A stretch of 64,000 bases of DNA. Origin: Protonemura montana (Eukaryota > Arthropoda > Insecta > Plecoptera > Nemouridae). The notes beneath the pieces are model-generated. The model ran no database searches. It was not told the DNA's origin and was given only the letters and a program-made list of their open reading frames with translations. The stretch covers positions 21,270,418 to 21,334,417 of the forward strand of contig OX387605.1 in NCBI GenBank assembly GCA_947568835.1. Direction: 5' to 3'. Positions 10,067 through 22,953 of the stretch are shown here, piece by piece (the stretch's first letter is position 1; each line of letters opens with the position of its first letter). The position numbers were made by a program, and so were the translations under genes.

Positions 10067-12147
10067 GCAGCAAGGGAAAGTCACCATTATCAGGCAAGCA
10101 AGGCAGGGTATACGGATGGTGTGGTCGCCTACACCATATATCAGCAGGCGTGCAGGGCAATACGACCCGTGCCACCCAGAGCACTTTACTTCAGCCAATG
10201 CCCTCATGGAATAGTAGACGAAAGTTCCAATAAACAGGCATCTGCACTAACGGAGAAACCTTTGAAAAATTAGTCTGGTCACCATAAAATATCCATCACC
10301 TGGCGAAATATCTCTCTGTAATTTTCTTAACTTTTAAAAAAGAGATTATTAGATTTTGCACTTACATCAAAGCTGAAAAACGTACGCTTTTTAAAATCTG
10401 TAGACAATAGCTAGCAGAAGCTATAGGAAAAAAGCTTGAGCTAGGACAAAACTGATGTGACATTCAACATATCACTAAAACTCGTGTGGCAGCCGTCTGC
10501 GATCTCGAAAATATCAACTGCTTTTCGGCGAAAGCTTTATGAGGATAGCTGACATGCCATTTCATTTTGAAGTTATAAAATCACCCCCCTCCCCCCATTT
10601 GTTTGGAGAATGCCAATTCTATCAATTTATGACCAAATTTAAGTTCTTACTCGTATCAATTTTGAATTCTGCCGCTTATTTTTAAAGCTGAAACCCAAAT
10701 TTGATCATAAAATTGACAGCCACTGCATCAAATTCGTCTGATTGATCTACAAAAACTCAAAAAATACACTCGATATTTTTTTCTGTAACAGCCGTTACTC
10801 GCATCTTGCAGAAGACGTCTGTGCTGTGCGTTAGTGCGTCTCTTCTACTGCGATACGCGTTTCGCACGACCAAAAAACTTAATTTATACAATTTGTATCG
10901 CTTTCGTTCCCACGCCGCTATAAGCAGTACAAACACAGTGCAAAGGAATCTCAGCCAGAGTCTAATCCGTTACACGATTCGCCAACTGCATTGAAAGACG
11001 CTCCATTCAGCAATCTTGAAGAACAAGATTTTTTTATTGCACGTGCAATTGCATTTCGGCGTAAAAAGTGCAACACAAACCGGCCCTTGCAACAAAGCAA
11101 CCTAAGCAAGTTGAGCATTTCTTAGCACCCTTATGCGATATCATAATTACATTGCTTTGCATATAATTATTATTCATCTATATATAGTTGCGAGCATTTG
11201 CAAAGATTCTGCTTCATCCCCCTACCCCACCCATGCACGCATATGATTAACGCTCGGCCTTGCACGTGTACGTTCGGGTTCTCTCGCTTCCACTCGGGTA
11301 CCGGCCGATGCAGCGGTCTCCCTTCCTCTTGCTGGTGCGCCCTTTGCGAAGATGGAGACAGCTAGTGGTGGGAACCATCAATCATGACATGGATGATGTC
11401 ACATCAAGCCATCATCTCATGCGCTTGGAAAGGCTCGGCCAGCACACACGTTTGCATTCAGTAAATGGGTAAAAAATCATTAAAAGGGAAAATCACGTAC
11501 GACATCTAGTAACGTACGACGAGAAGTAGCCCGTGACCGATGTGCATTTTGCATTTAGGTTTCATCTAAACTAGTTCTGAAGCGACGCGTCCTTTTATTT
11601 GTAACTGTAATCCGTTAGTGACGAACTATCGTCGAGCTATCACGTGATTAGTGTTTTATTACTTTTAGGTTTGGTATCTTTTTCATCCATTTCAAATATT
11701 AGGATTAGTTCTAAAATCACTTTTGAACGTCTGGTTAGACGAAAGTAATACAATTATTAGTGGATCAGCATATTTCATTTGGGTCCCGTGCTCATGCCAA
11801 ATATATACCGAAACAGTCGTACACAAAATTTATGAACGCCGTATCTTGGCCTCCATTACTATACAAGGGTTAGCTAGACTCAAAATTTGCATGCCTAAAA
11901 TTTAATCGAATATCGCTTTGTATTTGAATACCGTTCGGTAGCACCATGGCGCCTTAAAGCCGTTCTCGCGGACCCTGCCACAGACTATAATTAGACTTTT
12001 ACCTTTCTAATTTCACCAGCCACCCTCTTTGCCATCGCACGACGTACCTAGTTATACATAATATTACATCTATCAGAAATTCTGTCGCACATGATAATGT
12101 AATCTGTCTCTTTATACACCTTCCATACCAACAACTTCACACTCGGC

Positions 12148-12184
12148 TTCTCTGTCTCTCTCTCTGCCTCTCTCCATCTCTCTC
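12148..12184 (+). repeat. CT-rich microsatellite
   Basis: A stretch of CTCTGTCTCTCTCTCTGCC type, pyrimidine-rich on the plus strand and GA-rich on the minus. In insects such tracts can bind GAGA-type factors, but nothing nearby marks a promoter. Confidence 0.7.
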
Positions 12185-15100
12185 CCACATACCATCCATC
12201 TACGTTGCTCACATCCACATCCACACACTCAATCATTCTACTCTATTTTCCACCCCGTCCTGCAGCGTTTACCAATCTGGCCGAATTTATTCAGTGGAAT
12301 ATTCGCGTGCAACACAGTATAGCAGAATGTTTTTCCCGACTTTCTAACATTAGATTAATACAAGCAGAAAGTTTGATCACGTTCAGCTCCCAACTTTTCC
12401 TTCTAATTAGGACTATCGCTCCGCTTTGTTGTTTTTTATATATCTCCTCTAACCCCATCCCTCGCTTTGCCTCCCCACCCCAACCCCTTTCTCCGGGTCC
12501 CTCGACCACCGCTCATTATCTTCTTCTGTTCGTCTTTCTTTCTCCAACGTGATGCCCTCTTTCTCACTCCCCTCGCCTCCAAACTACACCCCATTATTTC
12601 TCGTGGAATCTGAGAAAATGTATTTGATTTTGCATCCAATCATTGTTCTACCTGTGCCAGAGAGAAAATGAACACCGAGTTTCGTGAAGTTTTTTAATTA
12701 GTCAAATCACATTGTGGGACTTAAAATCAATCTCGAGGAGCTGGTGGAGGTGCCGAGTTTACATATTTCCCTCTTGCATTAAAATGTAGTCCGTCCCTTT
12801 CTATTGGTTATCAATAAGCAAAACCCTGCATATCTTATTCAGCTCCAAGACAAATATCTTAAATGTTTACTATATTTAACAGAACTTAAATTGTCGGAGT
12901 GATTGAAAACAGATTTAACTTCTGATTTCGGAAATGATATTGTTAACTTCGTCTACGCCTTGCTTCTCGTGTTGTTTTGGGCGCTTCTGACAGCAGACAG
13001 CTCAGCTGAGCCTTGTTCAAATTTTCCGCGCCGAATTTCCCACCCATCATAGTCATCGCAAGGCCGGCCTGGCATGTTGTGGGAGGGGGGAATGGGAGGG
13101 GGTGCATGTGTGCAAGGGGGTGGGGATGTGGGAGGTTGCGATGTTTTGTCATCCCGTCAGAAAAGGCGCTGTCGACTGGAATGAGTTTTTTTTTCGAACG
13201 GAAGAGCGGGAATTTTAAACTAATCGTCCGCCAGTATCGAACAATAATTTACATTGAGCCTCGCGATCGTACGAGTCATGCTCCTTTGCACGAAACATAT
13301 AAGTATTTATTGCCAATCGCACAACATTTCAAGGAAGACAGCTAACATATTTCATCGGGTATCGGTGTGCTGTAGGGAAATACACTTTTCCTGGACGTTG
13401 TTGGACTGGAACGCCAGGAACATATTCCAACCTTTCAGTAGCCTACGAAATATTAACCATACAAATTAATGCGGCGGACAACTTGACAAAAACTGTCAAG
13501 ATAGCAAACAAAATATGTACAAAGATACAATGAAAAATATCTTTTTACGAAATATGCCGATCGATGAAGTTGAAATAGGTAGGTGTAGGTGGCGGTGGTG
13601 TTCGGGAAATTGTTGCTATCAATCTACTTGGAGAATTTATTGTTTCAAAGAGTTTCATCGTTAATTTCACTTCACGTCATTTATCTTTCAAAATCAGCTC
13701 TCTGTGTTTATTCAGCGAAATGTTTTAAATGGACGGGGAAATAAAAGGAACGTCATAAGACCTAGCAGAAAGATTTTTTTGAAAAAAGCTTTTTTTTACT
13801 CTAACTGAGGTTAGAAACTCTATCCAATTGTCATTTCAGTACAAGCCAAGGAAATTGGGAGTGGAATAGGATATTAATATATATAGATATCGCTTGTAGA
13901 TATTGATAATTGTGGTTGGTAGGATTGAATTAGATGGTTAAGTCTAAAGAACAATTTACCGATTTCTGTCATATCGTTCAAATATTTAAATGCGAACTGT
14001 ATTATTAGTCTGAAAATGAAAAACTAGTGTTTTTTTTAAATCAGTTTCTCTGTGACAGATTTCACCCATTTCTATTTCCCCCATTTCCCCCATTTCTATA
14101 TTTAATACTTGAGACTATCTTGGCATAGCATTTTTTAACTTTGCAATACGGTAACATATTATTTGTAGCTTCGATTTGCACTTGAAAAACAAATCAATCA
14201 ATTTGTTTCATGAAACATCATTGGTGTCAATACTGTGACACTGCATTCACTCAAACTTTCTTAGACGGTGACTTCTCTCTTAGGAATAGAGACTGGGAAA
14301 AATAATTAGGTGAAGTCCCCATTTTCTTAACAATTTCTGAAACCCGATTTCAAGTACTAGAGAAACCAACTCACGAATTTCATAATTTTGGAAGCTGCTG
14401 GAAGAAGCACGACATTAGTTCACAATTTTGGTATTTTACTCCAACATTTCGATAGGTGGTTTGCGTAACCTTGAACAATTAGGTTACAAAAGGCAGAATA
14501 ACAATTATCAGTACATCTATTTATTGTTTCTAAATATTTGTCACATTTTATCAAACTGATGCTACTGTACAGGATTGGTTAAGATATTTAAATTCTTTAT
14601 GGAATGTCCCAGTTTAGTTTTTTCTACCACTTAGCACAGTTTGATTACAGTACAATAAATTTAAAAAAAAAACTCATATTCCTTGTAAGCGGTCATTAGA
14701 TGCACCTTCTGTTTTCTGGATGTTCTTAGCTTGTTGAGCTGTTCAAGAAATCACTTGCCCCAACTGAGCTACACTTGCTCGTTCAAATTTGTCTACTTTA
14801 CAATGGATTCATTTTTTGTCGCTTTTCTCCTTAACAGACAAGACTAGAACTCCCTTTTACCAATTTCAACATCTCTTCTTGTTTCTTCTCGGTTGTCAAT
14901 CAAATAAACAGATATATTTCCTCACTCTGTGTTCTAAAATGCATGTTTCAAAAGACGCGAAAAAAATTATTCAATGCTCAAAAGTTCTGACATTTTCACT
15001 CTTGTCAAAAACGATCTGATCTTTCGTACTAGGTTTTTGGAAAAAAATGAGGTACCGAAGAATCATCGAACTAAGCTTGCAAAGATAAACTGTGCCTGTA

Positions 15101-15446
15101 GCTAGTAGCAGGAAAGCTTACCATGCTTTTCCTTCCATCAAGATCGTACAGGAATCCTGGAAGAACGCTCGACAGATTTCCGTCAACGAAAATTTCTTTT
15201 CCCACTAATATTAAAATGGGAAACGATATTTTTCGTGACTGAAATCTGTCCAAAGCTGCACGCACCTTGGCGCCGTCGTCAATCAGGTGCAGTCGGTGAT
15301 CTCGTCACGGGCCGCCCGGCAACCCTTTAGCTCGAGCCTATCTTGGGCCGCAAGGGTCGCAGGTGAAGATCAGGCACAAGACATCGTTTACATTACCTTT
15401 GTGTAACGAGATTTGTGAAACAAGATTTGAGCAAAAACTTGCCTAG

Positions 15447-15845
15447 CTCCGGTTTGCTTTGATTGGACGTGTTTGGAGCTCGTATCCTGAAACGGGACCT
15501 GTCGAAAAGGGGCAAAGGTTACCAAGGGTTTATACCTGGCTGTCGCGTGTCCGGGTGATCATTGTTGTTGAGGAGGGTTACGTCTTAATATTCTTAAATG
15601 GGACCACATTTCAGGTGAAAGGTGACCGAGGCTGTAAAAAAGATTGCGTTACTTTTATATGCATGAATATAAATTATATTTTATTTCCGGGACTGGAACA
15701 GCCAACAAAAATGACCATCTCACAGCCTTCACCCCTAAAAGCTCTTATGGGCGAATGTTGTCGAAAGGCTATGTGTCGGCAATTCTTTTTGGTAGTTCTG
15801 ATCCTTAAAATACTAAAACAAAGAACTCATAGCTTTGGTTTTTGA
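15447..15845 (+). CDS. Candidate exon or ORF, unknown protein
   Basis: An open block of 132 codons plus stop follows a possible acceptor (TTGCCTAG, ending at 15446); the first possible initiator is TTG or a later ATG, so it is more likely an exon than a whole gene. The first half has coding-like texture (GRVWSSYPETGPVEKGQ, RLPRVYTWLSRVRVIIVVEE, GYVLIFLNGTTFQVKGD) with many purine-first, pyrimidine-last codons. A possible donor CAG/GTGAAA lies at 15614/15615, and the second half after it reads less like protein. I do not recognise a family. Confidence 0.28.
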   Translation, partial: LRFALIGRVWSSYPETGPVEKGQRLPRVYTWLSRVRVIIVVEEGYVLIFLNGTTFQVKGDRGCKKDCVTFICMNINYILFPGLEQPTKMTISQPSPLKALMGECCRKAMCRQFFLVVLILKILKQRTHSFGF

Positions 15846-16352
15846 AGATAAAAGCGACACATTCAAGGCTAAGTGATTCGATTGCAGAGTGGTGTAACTT
15901 TCAGTAAATGTTCATGAAGAAAAAAAGGCTTTCAGAAAGATGTAAGTTAATCTGCGTTTGATTGTGTCGACCCTGGGTCAAAAAATACATTTTTCTAATT
16001 TGTCCCAGAGGCTAGAAATCTGCAAATCTATCCTGAGGGGCATTTTTAAAGCGGCTGTGTCGGCATTGTCTTTCATATCAACCTGAATGAAAGACTAACC
16101 TTCCAGGCACTGCTTATTAAAAACAAAAAAGTACTTTCTGCAATTAATAATGAGGCTTGGGACAAATTATGAACGCGCTATTTTGTACACATAATTTTCC
16201 CTGGGTCTGTTGTCCCTTGTGTTTTGAACCCTGGAAACACAGTCTTTATTGGACATTAGCGACTTTTTGCCTTGGCCATTGATCTTAACTCACTTATCGC
16301 TTATCTTTCCTCAACTTCTTACTTATCCGTCTATCAAAAAAAAAACAATCCA

Positions 16353-16400
16353 AAAAGTATCTACGCTTTTTGACGATACAAAAAAGCATCTATACTTTTT
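16353..16400. repeat. Imperfect hairpin of AAAAAGTA-type arms
   Basis: An arm reading AAAAAGTATCTACGCTTTTT is followed after about 7 bases by GCATCTATACTTTTT, its imperfect reverse complement. Stem about 20 bp with 3 mismatches. AT-rich and of unknown meaning; possibly a foldback remnant. Confidence 0.5.
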
Positions 16401-17380
16401 TACGGGAATAAATGAAGGCAAATCTTGAAATTATTTTCTGAAATTTTCAAGATGTTTTATGTGTAGGAAATTAACATCAGTTTTAATAGTTAAACAAGTG
16501 TCACATGTTTTGTCTTCCTTGGTAAGTATACGTAGCATATCCTTTTTTTTCTCGATTTTTACCTGCTTTCTTCCAAAATATCTGTCAACCTACAATGCTT
16601 TTGTCTTATCTTTCTTTATAAATCCACTTCAGGTATACTTACCATTACAATCTTTAGGCGGCGCATTGTCTGTTCTAGTCATTTTAGAATAGATTCACAA
16701 TTTCTTTTTACCTTTTTACCGATCGGTTCGACCGTTTTTTTCCTTGAAAACCTTTTCCTTTAAATGGTGTGTGAAACTGGTGCAAACTTGCGCGACTTTT
16801 GTGGTCATACATACTTCTTCTTCGATGCCCTAGCCAACATTTTCAGCTGGATTAAAATATACTGCATATTTTTTGGTTTTGTTTACTTTCGTAGATTTTC
16901 TTTAATATTTTCTTACAACAGGTACAAAGATTTGTTGCTAGTCGTAATAAAAAGGTTATTTTGACAAAAAAAAAAGTTTTTTGTCAGACTCTGGCATGTC
17001 AGTGATTACCGGAAAATTGCACTCACTTCATCTTGAAAAGTATAGTATTTATCTTCTTATTTTAGCATGTTTTGTTTAGCATGATGATGAAGCATGAACA
17101 CTACGATTTGGTTATATTTTCATATGTACTGAAATACCAAGAAAATTGCTCCATTTCAAATACTTGGGGAAAGCAAACCTAATGGGTTCAAATTGAAAGG
17201 ATCAGCACAAACTTAAGACACTACTGAGCAAATATTAGCAATTAGCAATATACCCATCATAGACGTCCGCTTTAGGAGATGTAAACAAACATGCTTTTAC
17301 AACAAATTTCGAAAATGAATACAGGCTGATGGTTTTTAGACTCATGTCTACTTAATTTATCCTTAGCACTAGTTAAAACA

Positions 17381-17423
17381 AAAACTATTTGAAATGGGTT
17401 TTGAACCCATTTTAAATAGTTTT
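17381..17423. repeat. 20-bp hairpin with a 3-base loop
   Basis: Bases 17381-17400 and 17404-17423 are reverse complements at 19 of 20 positions around the loop TTG. A near-perfect short-loop palindrome like this is unlikely by chance even in AT-rich DNA. It could be a foldback relic; it is followed by a T-run. Confidence 0.7.
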
Positions 17424-19021
17424 TTTTTTAATGAATACATGCTGTTTATAAATACTTAATTCGCTTTATAATTCAACGCAATTTATTATTTCAACGATGA
17501 AGACAAAAAACAGATCGAGCGCCATCAACGCGTGGCATTTTGTTTTCTTTGGAAAATTTGCATGTGGTTTTCTTTAGACGTAACATTATGGCGTTTTGAA
17601 AAGGCTTTTTATAAATGAGAATTTTACAAGGAACACTTTAATAATTTTCCCTCATTTTCAATGATTTTAGAAATTGTTATTTTTTGTAATGCATGGCAGA
17701 AGGTGAATTACACTTTTGCTTGTGACTAATTATTATTTTTTGTATTTTTACTGTTCCTACAAACTGGCATCCAGCGTTCATTGCTTTCTCGCTATTTTGC
17801 ACAAAACTTTCAACAAGACTTTTTAAAGAAAATGTTGATCGACTGATGGCTTCTTCATGAATATCTCGTTAATCTCAACTCAATATCAACTGCAAACTCT
17901 GAGACACAAAGGAAATTTTGGTAAAAATGAGAAAACATACTTTTAAGTAGTTTCCTTGTGTTAACTGATTTGGTAAATGTCATTTTATTCGACTGGCATC
18001 ATTAAATATTTGCCGTCATGCTTAAGAAAATAATTCCGGTTCATAGGAGAATTTTTTATACGTGTTACGGGTTCAAATAAAACCCTGCTGATTTCCTTAA
18101 AGTTGCTTAAATTTTGAGTTATTACGGAATCATGAGCCTCGTCTTTGCCTTCGGTTGCTTGACAATGTCTTATCCATTTTAGATCTCCTAACTTTGCTTG
18201 GTATTGTCAGCGATTATTCATCCCGTGCTTTTTAACACTGGAATATGATTGAAATTTCTTGAGCCTTCTCAAGACGATGAATACAAGAAAACTTTGAAAA
18301 AAACCTCGTATTTGATGTTAATAAACTAACTATACATAATTGGCAACAGTTAAAACTCTTACTTTTAAGTTTCAATTAAGGGTACAAATTCCATAGCTTA
18401 GGTTATGACAGGCAAATTTTGGAAGAAAAATAACAGACATACTTATAACAAGATAGTTAGAACAACACAATTTTTGCATGTTGTAAACAACAAGTTTATT
18501 TTGGGTTCAACAGAGATCTTTTCTGTATTATTATCACCACTTTCCGACAGTAGGCGATCAAAAGTAATGTTTTAAAACAAGTAAAACACACACACACTCT
18601 TGAGGATAGAGTAAGTTTAATTTTAAGAAAAACTCTTTGTTGAACCTAAACTTAGTTGTGTTTCACAACTACAACACACTAAATTACAATTATTGTAACT
18701 TAAACCGTAAGACCACTCTTTGTCTGCAATATTTTTCTTTCGTGATTTTTTTTCCCTCAAAAGTTAAACATGTAATAAATAAAATAAAAAAAGTCGCGTA
18801 TAATGCCTATGCCAGCCCTTACTTATCAATCAACTTTGATGCACCTACAAAATCTACGTCGAATGTTCAAAGAACCAGCTTTTAAAAGGGATCTTCCCTC
18901 GAGACAGTTTCCTTGCCAATTTAAGTACATTCTTTTAGTAAAACTATGCTTTGTCTGGATATTTTCTAAGAACAATTTTTGGGATTTTGAGAAACACTGA
19001 TTCACTATTCAAGGTATTTGA

Positions 19022-19716
19022 TCTGCGGGCTGCTTTCAGGGGCAACTTGCATGCATCTTAAATGTATTTGCAATTATACTTTCTAGCCTTATTTATCTGA
19101 AACACATTAAATCATGCATTCAAGTGCATATATTCTTTTTGCTACCATCGACAAAATTAGGTACATGCGTTCAGTTGATTGAATACTAATTTTAATTCCT
19201 CTGCGGGGACTGCGTTTAGAACAAGAATGCGTGTCATTTTGACCAAGTTTACTCTCTAAGATGTGAAATACAATTTTAAGGACACACTTTTTAACAAATA
19301 TGTGTATTGGGGACAAATTCCGCTTCGTTTGTCGGTACGGCAGAGAATTTTAGCAAATGCCCAGTGGGCAGCGTTCAGTTAAAGAAAAGTTCATGGCTTC
19401 CTGTGATCATACTCGTGTTCAAGACCTATCGGATCTTAAAAAGGACAATAAGTCTTGTCAAAAGTCTTAAACAATCTTAGAATCAACATTCGTGTAAATG
19501 TTTTATTTAAACTAATTTCCCACTTTAAACATAAAGTCACACCCAGAAGCAGTTACTATATAATAATGATAGGGATACATTGAAATACATTTAAAAACTG
19601 CTTTATAAAATTAAAACTATCTTTAAGATCTTAAATCGTAATTCACACCTGCACTTTGTAAAATTAAATGATTTTTAATTTACTCTGCGGGCTGCGTCTA
19701 GGAACAGGTGCAAGAC
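19022..19716 (+). repeat. Motif of about 30 bp repeated three times
   Basis: A GC-rich motif resembling CTGCGGGCTGCGTTTAG plus a following AACA...GC part occurs at 19023, 19201 and 19684, all in the same direction, in otherwise AT-rich sequence. Copies two and three share TTTAATT upstream within a few bases. Spacing is irregular (about 178 and 483 bp), so this is not a simple tandem repeat. Function unknown. Confidence 0.55.
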
Positions 19717-22700
19717 CACCGATATTCAGCAGTAGACTTCATTACTTCATTAATAGCTGTGTTTGTTAATTTTGCAGAACGTCTGCAGTCGTTCGTGATG
19801 AGAATATTATTATTACTTAAAAAGTTATTGAAAAGCGCGAATGCGACGGAGAAACTATTACATCTTTTTCTTGCCGTTGTATTTTAAAAGTATTGGTTGG
19901 AGACATCCAGAGCCCTTTTATTGAATCCGTCTACACATTTCTGTCAGCCCATTGCCGAGTTCCCAGTACCTAGAGGAGGTCTGATGGAGAACTTTGCTCA
20001 ACATGCTTTGGACGTTACATTACTTTTCATTGAACATATTTGTGTTTTCTTGCAAAATCAGAGTTTCCACTATGTCGATCGTTGTCATGCTATTTTGAAC
20101 CTTTTTTGTCGCATTTTGACTATCGTGAACATGGGAAAACGTTAGAGAAAAATTTGGGATTGAAAATAAAATTGCAATCACATCTTATTTTAGAATTGAA
20201 GAGTAAAAATTCAGAGTTTTTTTTTTTGAATTCTTATTTATCATATAGGGAAGCAACTTGCTTTTCTTAAGTATTTCTTGTTTCCCTGTAAGATCTTTCT
20301 TATTGAATCTTCTCTGCATTCACAATTCACATGCTCCAAACTATTTCATGTAGCAACTTTTCTTAGCGTCTTATCTTTTTGCTTGTACATTTTTTGTCTT
20401 TTCTTAAATTTCTTTGGCTTTCTCTCAAGGTAACCAAACATTCTTCTTTCTACCATTTACGGCCCTCTAGTTGAGCTAAGAGATCAACAGCCAATCACCC
20501 CATCATGTTGTCAATCAGCCTATCATGTAGCCTTCATGTCATTATTTTCCACTATTTTATGTTTACCTAGTTAAATAGCAATAAGTGGGCTCACCCAATG
20601 AGTACCTCGATAATAGCGTTTGACTTTTCTTATTGGTAGAAATCAGTTCCAAGGAAAACTGAAAAGAACAGAAGGTCCATTTTTCGGCCAAGACTCTGCA
20701 GCTCTTCTCTTTTCTTCAAAATGACATTAACAGTTAGTGTTTAAGTGGTTTTTATTTTTATTACTTCTTGATCACAACTATTGGAGAACTCTAATTTATC
20801 AAAAATCTTGTAGAAATGTTCAAAAATGGTATAAAACCATTCAAATTTGTAAGAAGACTTGTGCAGGTAAAGTTTGCAAAATATGAGGCAGTTGAAAAGT
20901 TTTAAAATTATTCAAAACTCATCTCCTTCAAACTGACTCTTAGCAGGTTTTGTTACCTTCTACTATTCCACTTTCTTAAGAATTTCTTCAATGCATGATT
21001 TAATTGAAAAATAAGGATCGTTTTCGTTATTACCATCTCCAAGTATTTAAATCTGACAATTGTATTATTGATTCATATGTTTAGCTTTATTGAAAAACAG
21101 GTGATGGTAAATTCTTGCAAGAATGTATGCACTTTTCACGTTCAAGTCAGTGTTTTGGAAGTTACTTTGTGTTATTTTAGAAGCCGGGTAGAATAGCACT
21201 ATTTTACTGTCTTTAAAATGCATATAACTTGAAACGTATTTAATGTCAAAAACATGCTTGTAACTAAAGGTACAAGAAACACCCTCAGCATTTGGAAGAA
21301 TATTTTGTAGTCTTGACAAAATTACACCAGTCTACAAGAGCCAAAAAATATATACAAATAAGTACACATTTTGGCAAACCCAAGTAGTACAAAAAGATCC
21401 ATTCTCAAATAAGTGTTGTAACTTTTACCTCACTGCAACAAAGACAGAAGAAATAACTTTATTAACCTGACTTTAGGCACAATTACCTGCCGTTACATAC
21501 TCTGGTTCTTGAGTGAAGGAAAAAATTATCCAATTTGCAAATCTTTGCTGCATATTTTTTCCTGAAGGTGGCTGGAAATTATTATCTTGTCCATAACGGT
21601 AAATTCGAACAAATACTTATAGCTTGAGAATATGTACGGGGGCGTTCAGCATCTATTATCTGATTTCTCATTATTTCAAATTTAAATTATATGAAGTCAG
21701 GAATATTAATCCAAAAAAAAACCTTGGCAAGAATTTTTTACGTTCTACCAACATTTCGCTTCCTGGTTTTATTTCAGATAGGTCTCAGTCAATTATAAAT
21801 AAAATATTTGCTTACAATCGTCCAAATAAATCTACCAACAAAACACTAATGAAGATATCGGTGAACATTTTTGTGAGACATTGCAGGATATATAAACACA
21901 TGTCTAAGAAGTCAGAGAAGCAATAAATACAGAATCTAATAAACAGATGCCATTATGCGTTTACCAGCATAAGGAGTGTTCGACATTACAAAATCAAAAC
22001 ACACGCACCAATTGGCACACCTGGTCCTAATTTGCTTGCAATTATCTTCAGTAATTTGTCTGAACTTCCTAGGGCTTGGCGACAAAAATGCGACCTTCAA
22101 TGTCAATTGTCCTTCCCAAATGTGTTCTAATGTTTCGTTACTTCTATTAGCTGCTTTACCTGCAATGGCTAATTGTATATATGTATTGCCGAAACCTAAC
22201 TAGCAGATACATTGACAAAGAAAGCAAGAGGAAGCCATAAAAAAAAATAGTTGGGTAATTTCCAGCCAGTTTAACTAAAAATCTCTCGCCGTTTTCGTCA
22301 TTTTACTATTTAAAAAATAGCAATATATTTAAGGTTATTGCATGATGAAATTCTGGAATAGATAGTGTCGATATAATATTTGAATTGAGGACGAGAACAT
22401 TAGCTAAAGTTCGATGCAATGCAAAAGTTTAAATCTTACAATGGTAAAAGTAAAATGCCACATGTCAATACATAGATTGTGTATCAACCACCTGGCATTC
22501 ACCTAAGAAAAGTATTTTTTGCGACCTTTGGTTCACAGTCATATTATTCGACAATACAAGAGTTTATGAAGACCTGGCAGACATTGTACCGTGTTGAGAA
22601 ACTCGAATAAGAAAATATGTTGGCATTTTAAAATTAAACTAAAACAAGTACAGACAAACCCGTTCTGCCTTACTCTGTCAAAGACCACACTTAATGACCA

Positions 22701-22845
22701 AGAGGAGAATATTCCAAGTAAAGTTGGTCAACCTTTAAGGGCAATCTCATACATGACAAGTAGTTTTATAATCTTAAAAATTAGCTAGGCTTTTTTCTGA
22801 CAAGAAACTAAAACTCAAAAGATATTTAAGAATTTAATTTCTGGA

Positions 22846-22953
22846 GGATACTAACTCGGACTTCGCTGTGATTGTGAAGGCTCAGCTCCACTTTGCCAAT
22901 CTTAGTTCTGACATCAAGAATGTGTTTTGTAAAAATTCTAGAAGCCCAAGTAT
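22846..22953 (+). CDS. Candidate coding exon, unknown gene
   Basis: A plus-strand frame opens at the possible acceptor TTTCTGGAG (ending 22845) and runs 36 codons to TGA: DTNSDFAVIVKAQLHFANLS then SDIKNVFCKNSRSPSI. The codon texture is clearly better than its surroundings (GAC TTC, ATC AAG and similar). An in-frame TAA lies just before the acceptor, which fits an exon start. Possible donors are AAT/GTGTTT and CCCAA/GTATAT, so it may be an internal exon rather than terminal. No family is recognised. Confidence 0.3.

Larger units (their letters stand above)
8271..15446. other. Gene-poor stretch with biased tracts
   Basis: No coding exon with splice support was found. The stretch holds G-rich tracts near 8650-8690, 10011-10066 and 13080-13140, a CT-rich tract at 12148-12184, and a moderately GC-rich patch at 15240-15390 with a 55-codon open frame on the plus strand. 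The frames of 110 to 115 codons around 10, 12.3 and 13.2 kb run through these biased tracts and are most likely artefacts of composition. Confidence 0.4.
15846..22845. other. AT-rich stretch without an assured gene
   Basis: Apart from the hairpins and the triple motif listed separately, only weak coding candidates are visible. A plus-strand frame at 19897-20145 (83 codons with stop) and frames at 21624-21926 and 21925-22130 have some protein-like texture, but overlapping alternative frames look equally good and no splice chain could be built. Confidence 0.35.

Noticed and set aside
9870-10273. Overlapping frames of 70 to 114 codons on both strands
   Set aside because: They run through the GGGT microsatellite and encode low-complexity Trp/Gly/Val or Pro/Thr/His; they are products of the repeat.
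12205-12552. 115-codon plus-strand frame
   Set aside because: Lies partly in a pyrimidine-rich stretch with few stop-forming bases; low-complexity Leu/Ser/Pro content and no splice sites.
12943-13345. Frames of 69 and 110 codons on opposite strands
   Set aside because: Driven by the G-rich tract near 13080-13140; no coding texture outside it.
15240-15390. GC-rich patch suspected of being an RNA gene or a minus-strand exon
   Set aside because: It does not fold as a tRNA and all three minus frames have stops; only an unsupported 55-codon plus frame is open.
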